Shown here one piece after another: positions 43,821-56,343 of a stretch of 64,000 nucleotides of DNA. Numbering within the stretch: the first letter of the stretch is position 1; every line of letters begins with the position of its first letter. Under the pieces are notes generated by a model. The model searched no databases and was not told where the DNA came from. It saw nothing but the letters and a program-made list of their open reading frames with translations. Source of the stretch: Pieris napi (taxonomy: Eukaryota > Arthropoda > Insecta > Lepidoptera > Pieridae); contig NC_062255.1 of the NCBI RefSeq assembly GCF_905475465.1, positions 3,720,001 to 3,784,000 of the forward strand, read 5' to 3'. A program made the translations under genes and the position numbers.

Positions 43821-44857
43821 ACATATACGTATAAATGTGATATGGTATAATAATACAAAATTAGAACCATAACGACAATACGAATCGATTGCTCTATAGG
43901 CTCTCAAAGTCGGTCAACACAACTGGGCATAGAATTTTTTATACTATATGTAAATTAGTAATATATAAACGTGTTTTAAAAGGAGACTAGTTCTTAGTTC
44001 TTTCAAACAGTCATATATTTGTGCGTGGTAACTTTCGTGCCTTAAATCTTCAATATTTATAAGCAATTAGCAGATTAATTCCAGTTCAATTAACGCATAT
44101 CTAATTAACTATAAAAAGCATTCAATCAGAGCCATTAAGTCAGAGGAAGTCTCTAATGCGCTTTCGGTAGCCGACTTGAAGATGGTGTTAAGAAATAATT
44201 ACCAAACGACACGCCCCTTTTGATTGCTTTCTGTGAGTGCTCATAAATCTACATTGATTTGCTGCGTAATTTCAAAACTTGCTCAAGTTCAAAGTAGTGA
44301 TTGTTAGCATTCGGAATTCGAATTTGGATTGTAGTCATTGATAACGTTCGAAATTTAAATTGCGTTTAGATTATTAGTTAGTATGGAATGTTAACTAATA
44401 TTACAAATTGTGCATTTTAATTTTCACGAAATTATTAAAATAAAACCCGTTTGATTAAAATCTTATACATGTTTCTATAAGTAGTACACATTAAAAGCCT
44501 TGTGGAGTAACTTCTTTTTTAAAGTACACAAATAAAGATTTAAATACTAAGAATTAATTAATTTATTAGACTTCTAATTGGATAGATATATTGTATCTTG
44601 GCGCATCGCGACGATAAAAATAACGGTACGAAACGTCGATATTGTGACTAAGTGCTCTAAATGTCTATCGGTTTACATCCTCAATTCGTTAAGACAGGAC
44701 GTCGAGTAGAATGTTGGATACAAATCAACGATCGCCGGAAACGAAGTCGAGAACATCGTGTGAATCGCATTTATCGGATTTCCTCCGTATAACGAAATCC
44801 TGTGATTCGAAATTCGAATATCAAAGTAAATTTAAAGGTTTGGATTCCTAACGCCTA
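43821..44857. other. No gene seen
   Basis: Balanced at 44595-44790, otherwise AT-rich. Confidence 0.45.
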
Positions 44858-45003
44858 ATGTTCGAAATTTGAAAATTGGAAAGGTCACGGAAGTTCGAAA
44901 GGATCTAAATTCAAAATACGGTAATTTCTGCTGGATGTTCGAAATTTGAAAATTGGAAAGGTCATGGATTGTTCCAAATGTTCTAAATTCAAAATACGGT
45001 AAT
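44858..45003 (+). repeat. 77-bp tandem duplication
   Basis: atgttcgaaatttgaaaatt starts both copies (44858 and 44935), and both end in aaattcaaaatacggtaatt. The middle has diverged around 44893-44905. Confidence 0.9.
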
Positions 45004-46579
45004 TAAACATAATAAAAAATTAATTACGGCTGGAAATACAAAACGCATAGTTTTAACATATTAAATTAACATTTCTATTATAGTTCGTGTATCGTTTAAT
45101 TTTTAATTCGATTAAATTGTGTATCATCGTTAAAATCGGGTCTTTTAAATATATCTCATCGTCAACGGTTGGTTGGTTTATCTTTTAGTAGCGTTTAGCC
45201 GGCTCGGTTACCACGTTATCTTAACTGGCATCGTGTGGGAACTCTTCACACGGACAGAGGATCCGAATGTCAGTTGTGTAATATGACATTTGGCCAATTT
45301 GCGTTGTACGTGTGTTCTTGACGAATATTCGCTCTTTTTTAAGGTCCGTTCCCTGCATTGTTCTATTGCTCTTGTTCAATCTGCATAATACGAATCTTTT
45401 GTTATACGCAAGTATTTTGAAATTGCTTCATTGCTGCGTCTGTGTTACTAGTATTGTAATTGGTTTGTTTAAATCCCTAATCTCGAAAAATACATCGAAT
45501 TAAATAATTATTTTTGATATTCCTTTGATTCAGAATTATTATACTAATTAATGCGGTAAAATCGGGGATTACACCTAGTTTAGTAATACAGTTGCAATCT
45601 GAAAGGTCCTCTAATAGCATAGTACAAATTAAGATTAAAAATCTGTCATAGAAGAATTATAGTTCATTATCAAAATACATTTATAAAAAAAGTTTTTTTT
45701 CTGTTCCAAGGTTTATCTCAGAAGTATGTTATGTTAAAGGAGTACAAGCATATCATTTAAAGCTCATTTAAAGCTTAACCTACTTGATGAAGAGTAACAG
45801 AGCTTGCGATTCTTAGCTTTTTTGACTGGATTTAAGTGTAGAGCAACTTTAAGAAGTTGTAACTCTTACTGAAAAAAATAAGGTATTATTCTCATAAAGA
45901 AAACATTTCTTAATTTAACATTGAGTAATGAAAGGCGCGGTGCAGTGACTAAGTTGAAGAATTTATCGTGAGAAGTATGATTTTATCACCTAGACGTGTC
46001 TCCGACATATGTAAGAAATTAGGTTGTGAGCGTGTTAACTACTCAACATTTAAATTTTTACTTCCTAAATTGTGTCGTAAATATGAGTCATCCTCTGTGT
46101 GAATTTGACTTTTGAATTTTGTGACCTTCATAGTATAAACCATGTTTTACTACAGACTATTGCAGTTTCAGAATTAATACAAATTTATATTTCATCATTA
46201 AATTAAATTAAAATATCAATAATATAAATATTAACAATCCGTAATAATTTTATTAAAAACAATTACAAAGCCGTATTTTAAAAGTAGAATTTCCTTCACA
46301 TTTTTCAAATTTCGAACCGTTTCGCTTTATGAAACTACAACCTTTTTTAGAAACTTCAAAGCCTAGCTTCATTATAACGCATACGATGAATGAAAACATC
46401 ATATGGAAATCGGAAAATTAGGCCCTAAAATAAACTTGTCTATCACGTAAATAATAAGGCAAAGGCTGAACACCTGCTTTTGTAAAGCTTTCCCCGCCCC
46501 TTTAAAATACCTGTTACTTAAATAAAGATCACTGATTTAGCAACCCAGAATGATTTCCATCTAAATAAACTTTTGATAA
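45004..46579. other. No gene seen
   Basis: A balanced patch at 45170-45300 has the small stem gtgtgggaactcttcacac. No supported gene. Confidence 0.45.
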
Positions 46580-46715
46580 GAAAGTACAGGAGGCAAACGA
46601 GCAGGTGTGTAAAGTCCCATCAGACACTTTCAAACCGCCCAAAGACACTTGCAATGCCGTGGGGCTGATATGTGTGGTAGTCCTTTAAGATAATGGTACG
46701 CTGTATAAAGCATTA
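46580..46715 (-). mobile_element. Degenerate LINE fragment, family C
   Basis: aggaggcaaacgagcaggtg at the left and ttaagataatggtacgctgt at the right match family C, the middle is badly eroded. Confidence 0.5.
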
Positions 46716-47124
46716 CAAGTGAAAATCCAAACCAAATTTCACTCTAATGATACTCTAACCATCTTTAATAACATCCAATTTATTTGTAAACAAAATCTCG
46801 TTTAAATTACACTTATTTGTCAGCCTATGTCAAGTGCTATTCATACATGTGGGAAACGTTATGAAATTGATCATATTTCTTTTAAAATACGCTATTGCAA
46901 GATTCACCTAGTTTTCGTCTATTCATTGTGTGCCGTGGGAGAGTTTGTGTTATTGCTATTGTTTGGGGTCTGATACACGCATTCCTGGGACATTGGACCT
47001 CGTATTACGCTTATCATTTGCATATGTATAACTTGCGTTTTCATTTAACGTAATCAGCGGATAACTCCAAATACTAAACTAATTTTGGATTTTCTTTACT
47101 ATATGTATTATTATTGTTATTTTT
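46716..47124. other. No gene seen
   Basis: AT-rich. Confidence 0.5.
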
Positions 47125-47285
47125 GTATAATTCATAGAGGTAACCAAGTACACTTATGAACTTCAACAGAAAACATGTTAAATTGATTCTAATGTTACAT
47201 TTACTACCAGTTCGCAAGTCAAGGGCGTAGAGCGGGCAAGTAGAACTGGCAAGAAACTCTCCTATTATTTATTTAGTGAATTATT
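47125..47285 (-). mobile_element. LINE 3' tail, family G
   Basis: aggtaaccaagtacacttat, then ttactaccagttcgcaagtc and agaactggcaagaaactctc. The arms of the hairpin have several changes. Confidence 0.6.
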
Positions 47286-48934
47286 ACTTATATTATGAAA
47301 CGTGGACTCACGATAAATATGTCATGTCATACCTAATTTTATAAGCTTTTAAATATATGGATTTGATAAAAAAATCTAATTAATTTTGTTTACAAATTGT
47401 GTACTAATTAGTATTCCACGGTAAATATGGACTATGTTTGCTTGATTAAAGAGCTTTCGAAGTACTTCTAAAAAACGTGATGAAGTTCCATTTATCCGAT
47501 AAAGAACTTTTAACTAATTTAAATAAATGCAAATATATATTATACAAAATAAGCGAAAAAAAGCTTTTCCGTGCTTAAACAGCTTTAGTTAGCTTTTATT
47601 GCATCCATACTACGTCTGTATAGATTCCATAATTACTCTGCAGCCGCTGAATTTTGCTCAAGAACTACAGTGCACAATTTTTTTATCTCGCGGACATATT
47701 CGGTAATAACTAATGCATCTGTCAATACTCGTAATATTTAAATGACAATTTAATTCGTAACTTAAAAAACATTAATCTTGATGATTATGTTAATTTTCGT
47801 GAGCATTTGCATAAAAGACCCGCTTTATACTTGTAATTATGGTACATGTATTTCAATACATTAAGAATTATTGCAAGGTTAAATTGAATATTTAAACTAG
47901 ATCGATCATAGTTACGCCATAATTATATTTAAGGAATTTATCATTTCCATATCAGTTGAAAATACTTGTTATATGAATATTTTTAACTTAGTTGCAGATT
48001 ACTCCAGATATTTTGTATAATAATTATACATGAATTGAAACTACGCCACGGTGACAGTAAGATAAATTATAGCCAAAAAAATTGAAAATAGTTTTAAAAG
48101 GTCAATGGTCAAGATAAAAGGTCAAGAGGGAAAATAGTTTTAAAAGGTCGTAAAATATGTGTTATGTAATATTTGACAGGATTTGATTTTTTTCTAATTT
48201 ACCAAATAAATATATAAAAAGACATCTATGAAGTTTTAAAATATGAATTTATATTGATTTAACTTGATTAATATTTTAAATTAATTAACTTAAATTAAAT
48301 ATATAAAACTAAGATACGTTTATTAAATCAAACTTAGTTCTTAAAAAAACCCATACTCATAAATACCAACTCACTTATCACTTAACATAGTAACGAATAA
48401 ACTTGCACAGTAGCAAAATGATTGCTATAAAATTCATTATCTTTGACCGAGATTTACTAAAAATGGAATTGCTTCAATATTTGTATGTATTAAAATATTC
48501 CGTCAGCATTCCAGCCAATTAAAACGTAGCACCAATAACTTGAAGGTTGATTTATATTTCTCAGATTCCTTAATGAGTGAACGATAAGAGCCAAATGTAT
48601 AGAAAGGTCATGTAATTAAAATTATAGCATACAAGCTTTCTTTTTAATATATCACAAGCTTTATAGACGGTAAAGACTTCTTTATATAAATCGCTTTTTA
48701 TCGCTTAATTCTACTAAGTTTAGGAGTTTAATTTCATTAGGATTCATCCTGGAACTACTTAAAAAGGATCTCTTTTTGAACAAAAATAATTTCTAATCTC
48801 TCCTAATGAACGGTTAATGTTTGGTGGGCTCACATCAACGTTGCTTGTTTGCATTGGTAAGAAGGATCTCCCTGAACGTCGAACGGTTCCAGGTATTTAA
48901 GAGTTAAGTTAGAATCTTTTAGACAGGCTACATT
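47286..48934. other. No gene; one 20-bp direct repeat
   Basis: gaaaatagttttaaaaggtc occurs at 48084-48103 and again at 48130-48149. A 31-codon frame near 48800-48900 just left of a LINE fragment may be part of that LINE but is not recognisable. Confidence 0.45.
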
Positions 48935-49065
48935 TCCCTCTATATAACCTAGACAATTTTTAAAATACCAACAACGCATTTGCCAGCTTTCTGATGGTTT
49001 GAGCGACTATGTCACTTAGCATAAAATAAGACACCTTCACATTTGCCCCGTTTTATAAAAAAATT
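48935..49065 (+). mobile_element. Degenerate LINE fragment, family C
   Basis: taccaacaacgcatttgcca, tgtcacttagcataaaataa and tttgccccgttttataaaaa align to family C in order. Confidence 0.5.
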
Positions 49066-50070
49066 GCACCAAGTAAGTTGAGAAGAGAAACAAACGCCTA
49101 TTAAATTATTAATAATATTGTCGAATCGCCACCATTTAAAGTCGGTTAAAATTAGGAATCTCATGCCTAATACATAATGTTTATCGGGTATAAAAACATT
49201 TTATCTCTATGTAAAAAATTAACTATATGGCTATTAACACCATATATTTAACTTAAAACTTCGTTAATTAAGTTATCCATATTGCTAGTATTGACCTTTA
49301 AGGTTGACTGGAAACTGGACAACTATTTATCACTCAATGCTTGTGCGTTATCACCCTAGTGCGTCAAAACCCATCGCGGGTTTTGACCAACCTTGTCGAT
49401 AATAACAAAGAACACTTTTTGTTCATGAAATAGCTCTTAAGAATGAAAGATATTGAATATAATTTATTTTCATTACTTATAAAATACTTCAAATTTAAAA
49501 AGCCTATAATAAAATATGTCTATATGTAATAGCAATTATCCGGATTGTGGTGAGGTAATTCCAATTTTTCGCAATTTCACACGCCGATTGGATTTTTTTG
49601 GTTTTATTGTTACAAATCACGACACCTATAGCGAAACGATTTCGTTTCAATGAAATCGAGAGTGATGTCGTATTCAATCAACTTTTTGCAATTTTTATTG
49701 ACTTTCATAACGTTATAATTTTAGGCTTTTTATTTATGAAATGCGTAAGATTGATATAAATACTGATGTAATAGCTGATCAATGAGGTTACAACATACCA
49801 AAATGATTGAACCGAAATATTATATGTTTAACTTTGTTGTGTGTTTAAATAAGAGAGTTAGCACATCATTGCACACAAGAAAACATAAATAAGTTTTAGT
49901 TAAAACCACCCTTATTTTTTGTATGTTTATTTAAAAATACCTATACAATGATTGTATGTATTGTCTTCGAATGGTATATACAATAATTGCAATATTCTTA
50001 ACCTACATAGTAATAATAATAATTAAAAATTGATAAATATAAAAATAAAACAAATTTAAAAAGTTTGGTC
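49066..50070. other. No gene; one perfect 10-bp hairpin
   Basis: gtcaaaaccc (49363-49372) and gggttttgac (49378-49387) pair around atcgc. The rest is AT-rich. Confidence 0.5.
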
Positions 50071-50165
50071 CCTGTGATAGTGTACCCGTAACGCTGGCAG
50101 CATTTCCTCGCTGTATTGCGGTCCTTATTTGTTGAGCAAGGAAAGCCGGGGTTACCGGTCAATGA
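50071..50165 (+). repeat. Unclassified repeat-like segment
   Basis: cccgtaacgctggcagcatt and tcctcgctgtattgcggtcc stand out as balanced sequence in AT-rich DNA and resemble a LINE 3' region I have seen in Lepidoptera, but no second copy is in the window. Confidence 0.3.
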
Positions 50166-53100
50166 AAACATTTTACAATATTTGTTACATATTTAGGATA
50201 ACCAATCGTTAAAAGTTTGGTTTTACGCATAGCAGTTAGTTACCCATAACTCCTTAATAAGCTTAATAAGCCGATGCAATATTTTTTGCGCATCGCAAGT
50301 GCGTGCAACACTTAATGTCTACATTCATGTATGTGAACAAGAATTAACAATTGGATTCCCATGCAATTGCAATTATGCAACGAAGACGTACGCATTGATA
50401 ACGAGGTTTTTTGTAAATAAAACTCGTGAGACCTATAGCTCAATTAGATTTATGGGTTAGTAAATCTGTAGTGATTTAGTTCAATGTCCTTTTATACGAG
50501 ATATCAGCTGTTGAATGAATGTGGCTGGACCAGCTCTCTCCAGGCTCTCTGACACTCTCAACCACCACCTCTCAACCTTCCAAAGAGAAGCGTCAGCTTT
50601 CGCAGTTTAGTGTGGTCCTGACGGCATGGCCATCTAGATCCTATCCTCTTAAATAACGCCTGTTTCATCTGATGCAATCAAAAACAAAATCTTCAGCAAA
50701 ACTCGCCACACAGCGCCAAGAAGTCCAATACTAGGATTATATTATTTGTATAGTAAAATGCGCTTATATATATATAATAATAATATTAAAGAGAAAAAAG
50801 CAAATGAAAATATCTCAAGGCTTATTAAAGATGTATCAATAAAAATTTGTACTAAAAATAATTTTGCCGTGTCCTTTATTTTTGCGTTTCGGTTTTTGTC
50901 GCCCATCAAATATAAATTGTTATATGTACGAAGTTGACCTCAGACGTTCGACTGCACATTATGAAAATGAATCTAAAAATTATGCGTCTCGGTCTATATC
51001 GTTGTCTATGCATTTTTTTACAATCTGAGTGATGTACTTGAGTGCAGACTATTTCGAATTTCCTTGAATTTTTATCGGAAACTTATCCTAGGCATTCAGA
51101 GCGCGCAGAGGAGATTCGCCTGAGTTGCTTTACATTTATGAAGATTTAGGCTGATATTCGTGTGCATTCAAACTTGTATATGTCGCAAATTCATCCCCAG
51201 TGAATACAAATATGATGCAGTCATCGTGATTCATGTGTCTGCTGCAGTAATGAATAAATTATATCGCATAGAAACATGTTTTTTCGTTCAATAAATTGTG
51301 CAAAAAATATTTTGCGCATTGGTTTTCAGGTAAAGATAACAAAACTTCGGCATTCATTTGTCATTGGAAAGTACAAAATACCGAATAATGGTACAGGCTT
51401 CCGACTATATTTAAATATGTCAGTTTTAAATGTTTTAATGATGTTCCATTTATATCTATAAAATAAGAAACAAAGTTGCCAAACTGAACTGACGCCTATG
51501 GTATCGAAAAATTGTATGACCGCTATAATAATTGTATAGCTCGAAGGCGTATATAATTACGTATTATTGAGTAATCAAATCAAATTCTATAAAAAAATGT
51601 ATCTTAGCGTACGAACTTCCTAATAGGCTTAGATATTTACAATGATTTAAAAAAAGCTTTTATATGTATTAAATTGAAGTATAAAAAAGATCGCTTGCCG
51701 CTGTTTGTACAGATCTCGTGAATGGTCTGTTTCTACTTGAATTACATTAGCTATAATTCAGTATAAAAAAACAAAGTACTCTGATACTTTGAGACACTAA
51801 CGAAAAACTAAGATATCGTTAATTCTCTACACAAAAGCTTTTACGTTAGTAAATGGCTAATACTATCCGAAAGTCCTGAGATAAAATCGTCGCATTGTGT
51901 CGTATACTAGGCCTATATAATTCGCTAATTTGCTGTATTTAAAGCGGTCGTATCACTGATGATCTGATATTTTCTGAATGATGGTACTTTCTCTTCATTT
52001 ACGTTCGAGATTTAAATTAAAATTACTATCACTATTGTGGGTAAGGCTCTAGTAATTGCTAAGCACAGATAATACCCGACTTCTATATTTAGACTAGTCG
52101 TAATTGATTACGAGTCGTAGAAACAAAATAACTTTATAAATCATCAACGCACTAATAATTTACAAGCCAAGAAAAGCTTTTACAATTTTTATTAAATTAA
52201 ATTTATATAAAAAGGAAACAAAAGGTCTAATCGGAATATTTTTTTTTTTAATTTAAAATTTTGTGCACGTCAAAATTCAATACTTTTTTGAATTAACATA
52301 CTTATCGCTAAGTATAATTTCTGGCTTTTACCCTGAGCCTTAGTCCCATATATTCCTTAGCTTCATCACATAAGTGTTATCAAATATAAATTTATTCGTC
52401 CTGATGAAAAACATCAAGTTTAATAAAAACCACTTTAAAGTAAACACCAAAAATCATTAAGCTAGAATAATTATATACTTGTATATTTATATATTGTATA
52501 TAACCAGTTATAGCCGCTCCAATTTCCCCATCTTGTTATAAAGGAACATTACAATTAGATAAGCTGTAATGATAGAATCGATTACAATCAATTCCATTAC
52601 TACTCCGTATTCAATATTCAGCTTTTACTAACAATATGCTTGCAACTTGTATGGAAGATTGATGGTATCAAGATAAACCATCAGAATGCAAATTTAATGT
52701 GAATTAAAATGGGAACAGGTAGTTTTTATTGCTTACAGGTTATAATATAATTGCAGCATTAATTGCATTGTTTTTAGTATTTATAAAATAATTGTATAAT
52801 AGTAAATATTAGCTTTGGATAAAAATAATAAATTATTACAACAAAAGTTATTGGCAATCAATTTTTTATCCCATCGTTCCTTAGTTACGTCCAAATGTTG
52901 TTTTCCTATAATCGAAATATATAATATAATAGAAAGAAACCCGCAATATAAGAAGACAAGGGTGGAGCTTAAAATGAAAACCTTTCATATATTTTCGTTA
53001 AATATATTATTAAGATATAGTTGTAAAAGTAATAACGGGATATACAATACGTCATACAGCTTTAGCTAACTGTCACGAGATTTTTAAAAAGTGAGCTTTT

Positions 53101-53981
53101 AAAGAAACCACGTCAAAAAATGAAAGCTATGTAAAATTGTCGCATGCACTCACTGATGCGTATAATAAACCAGTTTATCGTACACGATCGAAATTAAATC
53201 GAGCAACTGACAGTTATCTAACTACGCACAGTGAAAGCGAAATGTCTAATTATTTTTATTTTTTTTAATCACAGAGATGACACAGCGGTATTTCGATTAT
53301 ACTGTATTATTTACGGCACAAATTTATATAATATAGTCTGAATAATGGCGTGAGATAGACCTTTATTATATTTTTTACAAAAAAACAATACAAGTCAAAC
53401 AAGCATCCTTTCTTAAATATACCCAATTCTACTATATTATTAATTATTTAGCATTTAATAAAAAAACCACATTGGTACTTTGTAGACAAAAAGTACCAAA
53501 ATTTAAAAGCTTATAAAAGCTCAACCGTATTTAATAAGCTTTGGAATTCTTAACTGTCAGATAGGAAACCTTGTTTTATTGCTTTTGTAAAGTGATCGAA
53601 TTTAAATTGCTCTCTATTGATATCTGATAGCATTATATTTTGTTATATCACTTCACTTTCTATACATACATACCGCAGTTTAACAGTATATTAATTTTAT
53701 TTTACACAGATGATAAAATCGGTGTTAAAATTTCATGTAAATAAATTGTACAGTTATCTTCGTGTGGTGTAAATTAAGATTTTATTACTGAGTTTAATTT
53801 CACTTAAATGTTCTTGAATTTTTCTTTCGTATTTTGAAAATAGGTTTTTTGGAAAATATAACTTTATATATTGCGAAAACAGTAAAAGTTTGCTGTTTAT
53901 TATACATGCAATTTAAATTATTTGTCGTGTTATTTTTGATTTTCCTACTTTGTAAAGGGTAACAAGTATCATTGGATAACA
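50166..53981. other. Long stretch with no recognised gene or element
   Basis: A balanced patch at 50515-50720 (ccaggctctctgacactctc) is unassigned. Small frames elsewhere (50746, 51276, 52815 starts) are AT-driven. This is the longest part of the window without an identifiable repeat. Confidence 0.45.
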
Positions 53982-54179
53982 ATGACTAAAACTCGAGCAA
54001 AAAAGGCGTCGGCCGGCGGCAGCGCGGTCACAACTTTCTGGTTTACTAGGTCGAGTAATTTTATTTTATTTTTCTTTTTTATCGCGTTAACAGTGAAAAT
54101 TACAGTGAAAACGAGTTGTAGCTTTTTACTACATGATGTTTTATTATTGTACACAACGAAATTAAAACATAATTTTTAA
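53982..54179 (+). CDS. Possible small ORF, 65 codons, unidentified
   Basis: ATG at 53982 has the favourable context aacaATGA. The first 23 codons (MTKTRAKKASAGGSAV and on) are GC-rich and basic, then the frame turns AT-rich with a hydrophobic run (FILFFFFIALTV) before a stop. The overlapping minus strand is also open. A basic N-terminus followed by one membrane segment would be a plausible small protein, but the second half may simply be intron: a T-rich tract ends in an acceptor-like cgttaacag at 54082-54090. Not recognised. Confidence 0.22.
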   Translation: MTKTRAKKASAGGSAVTTFWFTRSSNFILFFFFIALTVKITVKTSCSFLLHDVLLLYTTKLKHNF

Positions 54180-54719
54180 AAAGTCCAGAGCAAAATGTGA
54201 GTATAAGTGAGTTAACGATGATATTATGTGTATTGTACATTGTACATGTGCTAAAATAATACTAATATAAATTAGTAAAACATATAATATTGAATCAAAG
54301 TAATTCGTAAATAATTTTCTTCATATCTGGAATATTTTTGTTGTCGTTACAGATTAGCGAGATTGGGAATTGAATTATTTTTTAATATATCAATGTTGTA
54401 TCTAATGCGCCCATTAATAAAACTTCGTGATTTATGCGTGAGAATTTGTTGTTTGCATAATATTATTAGTCATATAAATTTCGAGACGCATAAAATTTTA
54501 ATAATATACATATTTTTATTTATAACGTGTGCAAATGTGACTAATTTTATTTGATCAATTATGTTAATTTAACACGGTGTTTGGATGTCATTATTATTTA
54601 TGAATGAACTTTTTGTTGTTTAGAGAATATGTTATTAAGATCAAAGAATAAATTCTTTGCACCAGAGAGTTTAAAATTTTATAACACAGTTTTTTGCACT
54701 TAATAAAAAAAGTCACCTA
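54180..54719. other. No gene seen
   Basis: A donor-like gtgagtataagtgagt at 54197-54212 and an acceptor-like tgtcgttacag at 54342-54352 are present but frame nothing convincing. Confidence 0.4.
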
Positions 54720-54721
54720 CC

Positions 54722-55160
54722 TTTCGTAGAAAAGAGTATAAAATTCGAAAACGTAATCGCTCCAAATCACTTTAAAAAGTTATTAAAATTCTTAATATTA
54801 TTAATCCAAACACTTATCACATTCAATCACAAAATCCATAGGAGTCAGTAGCACTCGATATCCATTAAGAGCAGTTGACGCTAGGCGCGTGCGCAGGTCG
54901 GCATGGCGTCGCGTTATCAGCGCGAGCGGCGCGCCGCGCGACAACAACAGAACTTGAGAGCCGATCTCAATAGTAACAAGAAAAGAAAACGGTCCAGTTT
55001 CAGCAAGGCTTCCGGATGGCTCGGACGGGGCGCGGTCTATCTCTCTCACACTCGCTCTCGCTCTAACGGTACTCGGCTTGAACGATAGCGCTAGTCGCAA
55101 ATGCGACACCGCCCAGCGCGACAGCCTTCGAAAGCCTGCTCGCATTTTCCCGCCACTTGT
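54722..55160 (-). promoter_or_regulatory. GC-rich promoter-like island
   Basis: From about 54880 to 55160 the sequence is strongly GC-rich within AT-rich DNA. On the minus strand it has gagcgagagcgagtgtgaga (GAGA-factor-like) and, at the upstream edge, an E2F-type site (ttttcccgcc on the plus strand at 55145-55154). Minus-strand transcription would run to a donor-like AAAG then GTAGGT at 54717-54726. A plus-strand reading is also possible: an initiator-like tcagta at 54845 lies upstream of an ATG at 54903. Direction is unproven. If minus, it could be the promoter and first exon of the gene whose exon is at 17.2 kb. Confidence 0.4.
54903..55088 (+). CDS. Possible small basic ORF in the GC island, unidentified
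   Basis: Sixty-one codons from an ATG with a G at -3: MASRYQRERRAARQQQNL followed by a lysine/arginine cluster (NKKRKRSSFSK) that resembles a nuclear localisation signal. The opposite strand is open over an even longer stretch (114 codons, 54801-55145), as expected in GC-rich DNA where stops are rare. No domain is recognised. It may be a first coding exon, a regulatory upstream frame or noise. Confidence 0.22.
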   Translation: MASRYQRERRAARQQQNLRADLNSNKKRKRSSFSKASGWLGRGAVYLSHTRSRSNGTRLER

Positions 55161-55260
55161 GTTCCATTTTTAAATACTAAGCCTGATATTTTCTTAAATC
55201 AATACTGAAGTAATATTTTAGACAATTAATTAGGTTCTACAGATTCATATATAAATTCAT
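55161..55260. other. Spacer, no feature
   Basis: AT-rich. Confidence 0.5.
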
Positions 55261-56343
55261 TTAACACGTTCACTGCGCCATCACTTTTAAAGAACTCTCA
55301 GCTAGTGCTATGGAGACCTAAAAGATCTCGTAACAAGCCTATCCTCTGGTGCGTTTGAGACCTAATCAGTCTCCTAAAAATACAGTTTTGTAAATAATTT
55401 ATATCTTCCAAATAAACAATGACATATATTTTGAAGTTTTTGTGGGTGAAAGACAGCTAATTGCTTTATATTTTGCTAGGTTCGCACGCAATTACGACAT
55501 TTGAATAAACTACAAATACCAAAAAAAAATTAGATATCCACTGTATCTCGTACCGCAACCGAAGATAGTTCAATATGTGTAGTAAGTAGTGATGGGAATA
55601 GAATAATATCTCAGTTATCGATTCTAAAAGGTTTATTAATTATGCAAAGTGTTTTTCATTAAAACATGGTAAGCACATTGATTGCTTGCACATTACGGGC
55701 AAATGGTAACAATTCGTTTAGTTTTTTTTAGAAGCGTCAGTGCTGTTTAACTGCCTGTGCTCCAACGAAAAAGGTTCATCGTTTTCTTTGTAGGTACGTC
55801 AAATATTTCATAATTAGAATCACTATCATTATTAGCCAATGGGGGGCAATTTTAAACATTTTTGAAAGAAAATATTTTACTGGACGATGCAGCAGTATAT
55901 TTAAAATCACTCATTGTTTATCAAAAATAATCAACACGCTGGTATATACGCGAGTGTTATTTCCAAAAGGTGCCCGCGACTTCCCATGTCGATTCTAGGA
56001 CAACACTAAAAAGAGTTACGGAGCGCCCGGGCCGCCTATCCTCCATCTCTTGCGTCTACGAGGCCTACGATTTCACGAGTACCGACATATCTCCTAACGC
56101 AAGGAATTAAAACAATTACAGTACTGTGCGTTAGGGACCTAATCCATCTCTAATTTATTTTTTAATATCCTTGAATTCAGCTTTAAGTGGGAAGCAAATA
56201 TGTATATTTGTCCTGCTCAGCCTTAAAGAACTTTACAAGTTAGACCCTCCCGCAAGGAGTGAAAAAACACGATTATGTTCAACGCACAATACAAAAGTCC
56301 TGCAAGAGATCTGATAGATCTCGTAACGCAGCGAACGTGTTAA
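55261..56343. mobile_element. 1.08-kb piggyBac-like non-autonomous element
   Basis: Left end ttaacacgttcactgcg (55261-55277); right end, inverted, ttaacacgttcgctgcg (56327-56343), one mismatch in 17. TTAA at both borders is the piggyBac target duplication. Subterminal blocks containing gagacct, agatctcgtaac and ggtctc-like motifs recur near both ends. The body has no transposase frame, so it would need an enzyme in trans. The 14 bases after TTAA do not match the classic piggyBac CCCTAGAAAG end, so it belongs to another branch. Confidence 0.82.
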
